Assembly: GCA_030150565.1 (NCBI GenBank)
Contig: JASLFR010000029.1
Span: 1-13,747 of the forward strand
Direction: 5' to 3'
DNA: 13,747 nt
DNA from: Cardiobacteriales bacterium
Lineage (GTDB): Bacteria; Pseudomonadota; Gammaproteobacteria; Cardiobacteriales; Wohlfahrtiimonadaceae
Shown: positions 6,691 to 12,085 of the stretch, one piece after another
Numbering within the stretch: the stretch's first letter is position 1
Layout: each line of letters begins with the position of its first letter
The notes under the pieces: model-generated
What the model was told of the DNA's origin: nothing
Databases searched by the model: none
The model's input: only the letters and a program-made list of their open reading frames with translations
Position numbers and translations under genes: made by a program

Positions 6691-6733
6691 GTGCCTATCC
6701 ATTTCTTCCCCCTTGATATCGATACTCAACTCA

Positions 6734-7195
6734 ATGAAAAAATTCTCAATTATTATTAGTCTCATCTTAATGACTGCTTGCGCTCCCCTCTCTACTACTA
6801 ATAATGAGCAGATTATCCACCTTCCTGATGGCAGCAACTATATTGGTGCTCTAGAGAATAACCTTCCACACGGCATCGGCACCATCAATTATCCAGATGG
6901 AACGACCTATATTGGAGAGTTCAATTACGGCTCTCCTGAAGGGGATGGCAAATTAATCACAAAAGAGAGGGAGTACCAAGGAAAGATGGTTGATGGCAAA
7001 CCAAATGGTTACGGCATTAGCAAAAATAGTGATGGTACTCTTTATGAAGGAGAGCATATAGATGGTATCTTTTCAGGTAAAGGGAAACTCACCCTAAGCG
7101 ATGGTACGTTCTTTATTGGATACTTCAAGAATAATCGCCCACACAGAGGAACGATCGTTCTCACTGATGGTAGAGAGCTTCCACTCTCACAATAA
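6734..7195 (+). CDS. Small lipoprotein with five MORN repeats
   Basis: From the ATG at 6734 the product has 153 residues. It begins with a lipoprotein signal: two lysines, a hydrophobic run and the box LMTAC with Cys16. Five MORN-type repeats follow, starting near Y36, Y59, Y81, Y104 and F127 at 22-23 residue steps, of the form Y-x-G-x-x-x-x-G-x-x-x-G-x-G-x-x-x-x-x-D-G. MORN repeats build an elongated beta sheet often linked to membranes or protein partners; no catalytic domain is present and the function is unknown. In-frame codons continue upstream to a TTG at 6656, but that stretch spans the tRNA terminator and would bury the signal peptide, so the ATG is chosen. No clear Shine-Dalgarno precedes it. 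The gene sits alone between the tRNA operon and rnpB. Confidence 0.85.
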   Translation: MKKFSIIISLILMTACAPLSTTNNEQIIHLPDGSNYIGALENNLPHGIGTINYPDGTTYIGEFNYGSPEGDGKLITKEREYQGKMVDGKPNGYGISKNSDGTLYEGEHIDGIFSGKGKLTLSDGTFFIGYFKNNRPHRGTIVLTDGRELPLSQ

Positions 7196-7235
7196 TCTTA
7201 AGAAAACGGTAAATAATCGATCCTTAAATTAATCA

Positions 7236-7264
7236 TTGCTAATCCTTCTCGCTTGCTTCACAAT
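7236..7264 (+). promoter_or_regulatory. Probable promoter of rnpB
   Basis: TTGCTA (7236-7241) and CACAAT (7259-7264) at 17-base spacing each match the sigma-70 consensus at four of six positions. They place the transcript start close to 7272-7274, exactly where the RNase P RNA helix P1 begins. The agreement of start and RNA end is the main support. Confidence 0.6.
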
Positions 7265-7273
7265 AGCGCACTT

Positions 7274-7608
7274 GAGTTGGCCAGATAATCGCTAGTCTTT
7301 AACTAGAGGAAAGTCCGGGCTCCACGGATCAAAGTGCTAGATAACGTCTAGAGAGCGTGAGCTTATGGAAAGTGCTGAAGAAATTAAACCGCCTCTTTGA
7401 GGTAAGGGTGAGAAGGTGCGGTAAGAGCGCACCGTACGCAAGGTGACTTAGCGTAGCTGAAGTAAACCCCACTTGGAGCAAGACCAAATAGGAGTGCTTA
7501 TGGCGTGATCCGCGTCGCACTCGGGTAGGTTGCTTGAGGTAAGGAGTGATCCTTATCCTAGATGAATGATTATCCTCGACAGAACCCGGCTTATAGGCCA
7601 ACTCATCC
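7274..7608 (+). ncRNA. rnpB: RNase P RNA, class A
   Basis: The catalytic RNA that matures tRNA 5' ends. The 5' strand GAGTTGGCC (7274-7282) is fully complementary to GGCCAACTC (7596-7604), forming helix P1. Conserved core blocks appear in order: GAGGAAAGTCCGGGCTCC (7306-7323), AAACCGCC, GGTAAGGGTG, the GGTGCGGTAAGAGCGCACC hairpin, GGAGCAAGACCAAATAGG, the L15 segment CGGGTAGG that carries the GGU element contacting tRNA CCA ends, TAGATGAATGAT, and ACAGAACCCGGCTTA near the 3' end. At about 331-335 nt it is shorter than the 377-nt E. coli RNA, partly because P3 is only a 5-bp hairpin (CTAGT/ACTAG, 7292-7306). The exact 3' end is uncertain; no terminator follows. Confidence 0.97.
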
Positions 7609-7621
7609 CTTTAATTAAGAT

Positions 7622-8467
7622 ATGACTACAGTAGAGATAGCCCTAAATGAGGGCATAAAAAAACTCAACCATCTCCCTTATCCTCGCTTAGAGGCGCAGC
7701 TTATTTTAAGCGAAATTTTAGAGTGTAATCGTACGCACCTCATCGCATATCCCGAAAAGAATCTCCCCCCTCTCCTCTATCAGAAATATCAGAGATGGAT
7801 CGATGCCCGAGCGCTTGGTAAACCACTCGCCTACCTTACTGGAGAGAAAGAATTTTATGGCCTCCTGTTTGAAGTGAATGAATCGACCTTAATTCCCCGT
7901 GATGATACTGAAATTATCATCGATGCCGCATTAGAGCGAATCCCTTCAAACCAATCCTCAAACCTTCTAGATCTAGGCACAGGCAGTGGCGCAATTGCTA
8001 TTACTCTAAAAAAGGAGCGCCCTACCCTCTCTGTAACAGCTGTCGATTACCAAGAGGAGGCGCTTGCAGTGGCAAAACGGAATGCCAAACGCCACCAACT
8101 CTCTATCAATTTCTTAAAGAGTGACTGGTTTCAATCGATCCCAAACTCTATGAAATTCGATTTTATTCTCTCTAATCCCCCCTATATCGACCCTAAGGAT
8201 CACCTTCATCTAACAGGGGATGGATTAAAATTTGAACCACTTAAAGCGCTTATTTCAGATCACTCAGGATATCTCGATCTCTTCACTATTATAGAGAGTG
8301 CCCCCCAATATCTAGCTCCATCGGGAGGATGGTTGCTTTTGGAGCATGGTTACCAGCAAGGGGAGACGTTACGCAAAAAACTCGCTCTACACCATTATCA
8401 AAAGATTGAGACGATTAAAGATTACGGAGATAATGAGCGAGTCACACTCGGTTTCTACTCACAATAA
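7622..8467 (+). CDS. prmC: Peptide chain release factor N5-glutamine methyltransferase
   Basis: PrmC methylates the Gln of the GGQ motif in release factors RF1 and RF2, using S-adenosylmethionine. The 281-residue product has the helical N-terminal domain, LIPRDDTE (90-97, usually IPRPDTE), the SAM-binding DLGTGSGAIA (117-126), the acidic VD at 141-142, the catalytic NPPY (185-188) in SNPPYID, and the C-terminal LLLEHGYQQGE and DYGDNERVTLG. The length matches E. coli PrmC (277). The gene usually follows prfA, but here it starts about 13 bases after the RNase P RNA, with only a weak AAGA as Shine-Dalgarno and no promoter room, so it is probably read from the rnpB promoter. Confidence 0.96.
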   Translation: MTTVEIALNEGIKKLNHLPYPRLEAQLILSEILECNRTHLIAYPEKNLPPLLYQKYQRWIDARALGKPLAYLTGEKEFYGLLFEVNESTLIPRDDTEIIIDAALERIPSNQSSNLLDLGTGSGAIAITLKKERPTLSVTAVDYQEEALAVAKRNAKRHQLSINFLKSDWFQSIPNSMKFDFILSNPPYIDPKDHLHLTGDGLKFEPLKALISDHSGYLDLFTIIESAPQYLAPSGGWLLLEHGYQQGETLRKKLALHHYQKIETIKDYGDNERVTLGFYSQ

Positions 8468-8469
8468 AA

Positions 8470-8498
8470 AAAGCCCTACTCCTAAAAGAGAGGGCTTT
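8470..8498 (-). terminator. Terminator between convergent prmC and htpX
   Basis: AAAGCCCT (8470-8477) pairs with AGGGCTTT (8491-8498), with an inner CTC/GAG extension. On the minus strand a T run (forward A466-A472 of the 8000s) follows, a good terminator for htpX. On the plus strand the T tract is short, so prmC termination is weaker. Confidence 0.85.
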
Positions 8499-8519
8499 AA
8501 GATTATCTATTGATTCAAT

Positions 8520-9401
8520 TTAACCACGTTGGCGTAGCGCATTAATGCGGGCATCTAAGGGAGGATGCGTACTAAAGAGTGAGCTAAAGACCCCATTAAT
8601 CCCAAACGCCTTAAACTCCTCTGTTAAAGGGGCTTGCTTGGGTGAAACACCATGCTTCAAAGCTTCCAAGGCTCTTGCCATCTGCTCATTAGAGGTCAAC
8701 ATCGCTCCCCCCTCATCTGCACGATACTCTCGATGACGACTAAACCAGCTAGTAATAATTTGAGCTAAAAAGCCAAAAATTAACTGAAATACCATCTCAA
8801 ACATCATATAGGTCGCCATATTAGGCTGAGCGTTGCTATCCCGATCTTGACCACGACTTGCAAGAGCGAGCGCAATAATCTTTGCGAAGAAGAGCACGAA
8901 GGTATTTACCACCCCTTGAAGCAGCATCATCGTAACCATATCTCCATTTGCAACGTGCGCCATCTCATGCCCTACAACCGCTTCAATCTCATCACGGTTC
9001 ATAATTTCGGCAAGCCCTGTACTAATAGCAACTAAGGAATTGTTTTTACTCGCCCCTGTTGCGAACGCATTAGGTGAATGAGAGTGGAAAATTCCAACTT
9101 CTGGCATCGCAATATTGAGACGTTCAGCCTGCTGCCGAACCACTCCCAAATACCAGCGCTCAAACTCATTTTGTGGCGCTTCAATCACCCTCACATTCAT
9201 TCCCCGCTTTGCCATCGTCTTTGAGCTCTGCAGAGAGATAAATGAGCCAACAAATCCAATCCCGCTACACATAATGAGTAGAGCGATATAGTTCTGCTGC
9301 CCACCAAGCGCCTGCTCAATCCCTGTAATTTTCACGATCAGGGAGATAACGGCGATCACTGCCATATTTGTCCCTCCCCATAAAACCATACGTTTCATCA
9401 T
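8520..9401 (-). CDS. htpX: HtpX, membrane zinc metalloprotease
   Basis: HtpX is an inner-membrane M48 metalloprotease that degrades damaged membrane proteins together with FtsH. The product has 293 residues, the same as E. coli HtpX. Two hydrophobic segments lie at about 12-30 and 36-58. SPNAFATG (109-116) precedes the zinc motif HEMAH (145-149), the third zinc ligand is likely E225 in SRHREYRAD, and further hydrophobic segments lie near 160-181 and 198-219. THPPLDARI near the C-terminus is also typical. The start is ATG-ATG, preceded by AAGGAGG; the first ATG is used. In E. coli this gene belongs to the CpxR regulon; no sigma-32 or Cpx site could be confirmed here. It lies downstream of rplS but behind that gene's terminator. 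Confidence 0.96.
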   Translation of the reverse strand: MMKRMVLWGGTNMAVIAVISLIVKITGIEQALGGQQNYIALLIMCSGIGFVGSFISLQSSKTMAKRGMNVRVIEAPQNEFERWYLGVVRQQAERLNIAMPEVGIFHSHSPNAFATGASKNNSLVAISTGLAEIMNRDEIEAVVGHEMAHVANGDMVTMMLLQGVVNTFVLFFAKIIALALASRGQDRDSNAQPNMATYMMFEMVFQLIFGFLAQIITSWFSRHREYRADEGGAMLTSNEQMARALEALKHGVSPKQAPLTEEFKAFGINGVFSSLFSTHPPLDARINALRQRG

Positions 9402-9473
9402 CTTTAACCTCCTTATAAGGAATGATCTACGATTCTCTTATTCTACCGTGCACTTTCAATAGATGAAAAAAAA

Positions 9474-9499
9474 CCTGCATCTACCAAGATAGATGCAGG
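9474..9499 (-). terminator. Terminator of rplS
   Basis: A perfect 10-bp stem, CCTGCATCTA (9474-9483) with TAGATGCAGG (9490-9499), has a 6-base loop. On the minus strand it is followed by a run of eight Ts (forward A9466-A9473). It separates rplS from htpX. Confidence 0.95.
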
Positions 9500-9522
9500 C
9501 TCTTTTATGCTTTAAAGAGCGA

Positions 9523-9888
9523 TTACGCTGACTGCTCTTTACGTACCAATTTCTCTTTAATACGTGCCGCACGACCTGAACGCTCACGAAGATAGTAGAG
9601 TTTAGAACGACGAACGCTACCACGACGCTTAACATCAATGCCTGCAATAAGTGGGCTATAAGTCTGGAATGTACGCTCCATACCTACACCATGAGCTACA
9701 CGGCGTACGATGAATGAAGATCCAAGACCACGGTTACGAACCGCTAATACAACACCTTCAAACGCCTGAATACGCTCACGGTTACCCTCTGTAACACGCA
9801 CTTGAACTGATACAGTATCCCCAGGATTAAAAGCAGGAAGCTCTTTCGCTTGCATTACTTCTTGCTCTAATTTTTCAATAATATTCAT
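9523..9888 (-). CDS. rplS: 50S ribosomal protein L19
   Basis: L19 sits at the 30S-50S interface of the ribosome. The 121 residues (E. coli 115) show the family blocks FNPGDTVSVQVRVTEG (20-35), RIQAFEGVVLAVRNRG (39-54), SFIVRR, GVGMERTFQTYSPLI (67-81) and VRRSKLYYLRERSGRAARIKEK (93-114). The gene normally ends the rpsP-rimM-trmD-rplS operon. Here yciO lies upstream and a hairpin terminator immediately downstream, so rplS is an isolated unit with its own TATAAT box (9944-9939) and a palindromic leader. AAAGG precedes the ATG. Confidence 0.97.
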   Translation of the reverse strand: MNIIEKLEQEVMQAKELPAFNPGDTVSVQVRVTEGNRERIQAFEGVVLAVRNRGLGSSFIVRRVAHGVGMERTFQTYSPLIAGIDVKRRGSVRRSKLYYLRERSGRAARIKEKLVRKEQSA

Positions 9889-9908
9889 AATAAAAACCTT
9901 TCTAATAG

Positions 9909-9924
9909 AAATTTGGCCAAATTT
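9909..9924. promoter_or_regulatory. 16-bp perfect palindrome in the rplS leader
   Basis: AAATTTGGCCAAATTT is its own reverse complement, flanked by outer TAGAA (9906-9910) and TTCTA (9926-9930). It lies between the predicted rplS transcript start (about 9932) and its Shine-Dalgarno, at roughly +8 to +23. It could be a protein-binding operator or an RNA hairpin controlling L19 synthesis. Function is inferred from position and symmetry only. Confidence 0.5.
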
Positions 9925-9938
9925 ATTCTAAGCCGTGC

Positions 9939-9944
9939 ATTATA
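9939..9944 (-). promoter_or_regulatory. -10 box of the rplS promoter
   Basis: An exact TATAAT on the minus strand lies 51 bases before the rplS ATG in an otherwise AT-rich gap. No good -35 is found at 16-18 bases. Confidence 0.55.
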
Positions 9945-9974
9945 CACTTTTTAATAAAACAAATACAGAGTTCT

Positions 9975-10595
9975 TTACTCAAAAAGATCAACGCTCCCTA
10001 AACCGACACGAACCACTTCGGGATTTCCTGAAGTGAGATCGATAACACTACTCTCCCCCCACTTTACTCCACCACCATCAACGACAGCAGCAACCCGCTT
10101 GCCGATTAAATCATCAATCTCATACACCTCGCTGAGCTCATAAGAATCAACATTCGGTAGCTTAAGCGTTGTCACTAATAGAGGTTCTCCCATCTGCTCA
10201 AGAATAGACTGCATAATTTTATGATCTGGTACACGTAAACCGACGCTATTACGGCTAGGCATCATTAAGCGCTTAGGTACTTCACGGGTTCCTTTTAAGA
10301 TCAGAGTATAAGGGCCAGGAAGAATCGCCTTTAATAGACGAAATTGCCGATTATCCACCTGTGCGTAGTGTGAAAGTTCCGAAAGATCACGACACATCAA
10401 AGAGAAATAATGCTTTTTACGATCAGCTTCACGAATCTGTAAAATCTGATCCATTGCCGATTGCGCACCAATCTTACAACAGAGCGCATAACTTGTATCG
10501 GTCGGTAGAGCGATAATCTCCCCATTTTGTAATAAGGAAACCACCTCATCAACTCGGCGCCCTTGCGGATCCTCAGGGTGTATCTCAATAATCAT
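9975..10595 (-). CDS. yciO: YciO, Sua5/YciO/YrdC family protein
   Basis: A 206-residue single YrdC-like domain, equal in size to E. coli YciO. It has the N-terminal IHPEDPQGR, LPTDTSYALCCKIG (30-43), the FSLMCRDLSEL block (64-74) typical of YciO rather than TsaC, LPGPYTLILKGTREVP (91-106), SVGLRVPDH (117-125) and the C-terminal SSVIDLT and VVRVGLG. The family core binds ATP and double-stranded RNA. TsaC makes threonylcarbamoyl-AMP for t6A in tRNA, whereas the role of YciO is poorly settled. The ATG directly follows the nudF TAG with no bases between, and AGGAGA sits in the nudF end, so translation is likely coupled. Confidence 0.93.
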   Translation of the reverse strand: MIIEIHPEDPQGRRVDEVVSLLQNGEIIALPTDTSYALCCKIGAQSAMDQILQIREADRKKHYFSLMCRDLSELSHYAQVDNRQFRLLKAILPGPYTLILKGTREVPKRLMMPSRNSVGLRVPDHKIMQSILEQMGEPLLVTTLKLPNVDSYELSEVYEIDDLIGKRVAAVVDGGGVKWGESSVIDLTSGNPEVVRVGLGSVDLFE

Positions 10596-11198
10596 CTAAT
10601 CTCTCCTATATTCTCTATAATTGAGCTTAAACCAAAGAAGCGTGATAATCGTTGCCGCATTATGGAGTTTACCCGCGTCAAGAAGTTTAAACGCCTCTTC
10701 ACGAGAGAGTGTAAATGCTCGAATATCCTCCCCCTCCTCCTCCAATCCAAAAAAACCACCCGCATCCTTTAGATCACATAGACCTAAGTAGAGATGAAGC
10801 TTTTCGCTACTTCCTCCCGTAGAGCTAAAATAGGATTGAATCGGGATAAGCTCATCAAATTCAATGCCTGCCTCCTCTTTTGCTTCACGATGAACAACAC
10901 TTTCGGCAGACTCATTACTATCGATCATGCCAGCAATGATCTCAATCGTCCAAGGGGAAGTAGATTTTCCAACTAGAGGGGCTCGAAACTGCTCCACAAA
11001 GAGAAGTTTATCAAGCTTTGGATCATAGGCTAAAACTGCCACCGCATCATCACGCAATACAACTTCACGCATAATGGGGGGACTCATCTCTCCTGAAAAG
11101 AGCCGGTGACGAACTGTTAAAGCATCTAGCTTAAAAAAGCCTCGATACTTCTCCTCACGCTCTAACAATTCAACATCTTTCTTACCAAATCGTCTCAT
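10596..11198 (-). CDS. nudF: ADP-ribose pyrophosphatase, Nudix family
   Basis: NudF cleaves ADP-ribose to AMP and ribose 5-phosphate. The complete Nudix signature G-x5-E-x7-RE-x2-EE-x-G is present as GMIDSN...REAKEEAGI, about residues 93-115. Other NudF-like parts are VELLEREEKYRGFFKLD near the start, SPWTIEIIAGMI, FSSTGGSSEKLHLYLG and EDIRAFTLSREEAF. The ATG at 11198 (200 residues) is chosen because GGGGAG lies about nine bases upstream and E. coli NudF begins similarly. An in-frame GTG at 11231 would add 11 residues but lies inside the mepK terminator stem. The gap between that terminator and the ATG leaves little room for a promoter, so expression may rely on readthrough from mepK. The gene runs straight into yciO. 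Confidence 0.93.
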   Translation of the reverse strand: MRRFGKKDVELLEREEKYRGFFKLDALTVRHRLFSGEMSPPIMREVVLRDDAVAVLAYDPKLDKLLFVEQFRAPLVGKSTSPWTIEIIAGMIDSNESAESVVHREAKEEAGIEFDELIPIQSYFSSTGGSSEKLHLYLGLCDLKDAGGFFGLEEEGEDIRAFTLSREEAFKLLDAGKLHNAATIITLLWFKLNYREYRRD

Positions 11199-11223
11199 AT
11201 AATTTCGCTCCCCAAAAAAGAGT

Positions 11224-11247
11224 AAAGCCACCCTTAAAGGTGGCTTT
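11224..11247 (-). terminator. Terminator of mepK
   Basis: AAAGCCACC (11224-11232) pairs with GGTGGCTTT (11239-11247), a perfect 9-bp stem with a 6-base loop. On the minus strand it is followed by ACTC and six Ts. The interrupted T tract suggests partial readthrough into nudF. Confidence 0.8.
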
Positions 11248-11269
11248 GAAACATATCGCTCTTCTTCTC

Positions 11270-11899
11270 TTAACTACCCCAAGTGCGCACTGCACCGCTA
11301 TCAATATGGACAAAACGGGAGCGACTATAGTAACCAACCCCACCCGCTTTTAAAGAGAGCGCCGCATTACGCAACTGATTCGTGCCTACACCAGGCATAC
11401 GAATATCGATCGCTTTACTCTGCATATGGAAACTACTCTTTGCCACACCACCCATATTTTTACGTAACATCGCATTCGTTTGTGGCGAACGGTAACCGCT
11501 CAATCCGTGAACAGGCTTTGTATAGCCAAGTTGAAGCGTCATTGCGTAGAGCTGATCTAAAACATGAGGGTCGTACAATTTTGCTGTATTGGTACGACGA
11601 TCACGCAATGCCCAAGAGAGTTCATCTAAAGATTCACGAATATACCCTTCACCTGGAACCCAGTAAATTACACGAGAAGTCTCACCAAGAGCTGGCGTAA
11701 AAATTGTTAACTCACGCTCAGTTGTTAAAGCTTGCTTTGCGAGTGCTGGATGTAATCCAAATAGTCCTAACGCTGCACTTCCTGCTAAAACGCCCGTCGC
11801 CTTCTTGAAAAGATCGCGACGATTCTCATCAACGAGCGCATTGTGATTTTCAATATAAAGCTCTCTTTCGCTAGTAATGATTCTGTTATTCGAAGGCAT
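11270..11899 (-). CDS. mepK: MepK-type murein endopeptidase (YcbK, DUF882) with Tat signal
   Basis: MepK is a periplasmic zinc enzyme of the M15-like DUF882 group; in E. coli it cleaves meso-DAP to meso-DAP cross-links in peptidoglycan. The 209-residue product carries RRDLFKK (27-33), a hydrophobic stretch (34-49) and an AlA cleavage site near residue 54, a twin-arginine export signal as in E. coli MepK. The catalytic domain shows HGLSGYRSPQTN (131-142), H158 and D165 in SSFHMQSKAIDIRM, AGGVGYYSRSRFVHID (185-200) with H198, and a final RTWG. H158, D165 and H198 are the likely zinc ligands. Odd point: 26 residues precede the twin arginines, longer than usual. AGGAG lies 11 bases before the ATG, a slightly long spacing. 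Confidence 0.93.
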   Translation of the reverse strand: MPSNNRIITSERELYIENHNALVDENRRDLFKKATGVLAGSAALGLFGLHPALAKQALTTERELTIFTPALGETSRVIYWVPGEGYIRESLDELSWALRDRRTNTAKLYDPHVLDQLYAMTLQLGYTKPVHGLSGYRSPQTNAMLRKNMGGVAKSSFHMQSKAIDIRMPGVGTNQLRNAALSLKAGGVGYYSRSRFVHIDSGAVRTWGS

Positions 11900-11948
11900 G
11901 GTAACCCGTACTCCTATCTATTTATTCGATCTGTACTCACCGATAAAA

Positions 11949-11976
11949 AGCACTACGCATAAAAAAACGTAGTGCT
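11949..11976 (-). terminator. Orphan terminator-like hairpin upstream of mepK
   Basis: AGCACTACG (11949-11957) is exactly complementary to CGTAGTGCT (11968-11976), with a 10-base loop containing seven A residues (seven T on the minus strand). On the minus strand Ts follow the stem, as in an intrinsic terminator, yet no minus-strand gene lies upstream of it in the window. It sits 50 bases before mepK, so it could be an attenuator in the mepK leader or a block to antisense transcription arising near dnaB. Confidence 0.55.
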
Positions 11977-12085
11977 AATTAATCAGAAAACTCCATAGGC
12001 ACACGTGCTAAAATATGTACCGGCCTCAGTATTTCTGTACAGAGCCCTTTTGTGTAAAAAAGTATCATAACATTATTCAGGAAAA

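Noticed and set aside
6656..6733. N-terminal extension of the MORN lipoprotein from a TTG codon
   Set aside because: It would begin right after tRNA-His, translate through the terminator hairpin and hide the lipoprotein signal peptide.
6568..6837. Minus-strand open frame of 89 codons over tRNA-His and the start of the MORN gene
   Set aside because: Its end (RRGSNPRPPESQS-like) is a typical false translation of a tRNA, and the rest is antisense to the terminator and the lipoprotein signal.
7500..7550. Possible change of the RNase P L15 GGU element to GGC
   Set aside because: Counting back from the 3' end against E. coli showed that GGC lies in the neighbouring hairpin. The true L15 segment CGGGTAGG keeps GGU.
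7329..7601. Minus-strand open frame of 90 codons
   Set aside because: It is wholly antisense to the RNase P RNA, and the MAYKPGSVEDNHSS-type peptide is a known artefact of rnpB.
9402..9470. Sigma-32 promoter for htpX
   Set aside because: ATTGAAA is present on the minus strand, but no CCCCAT-like -10 lies at 13-17 bases.
11199..11231. GTG start adding 11 residues to NudF
   Set aside because: The codon lies in the mepK terminator stem. The downstream ATG has a better ribosome binding site and a better fit to the family length.
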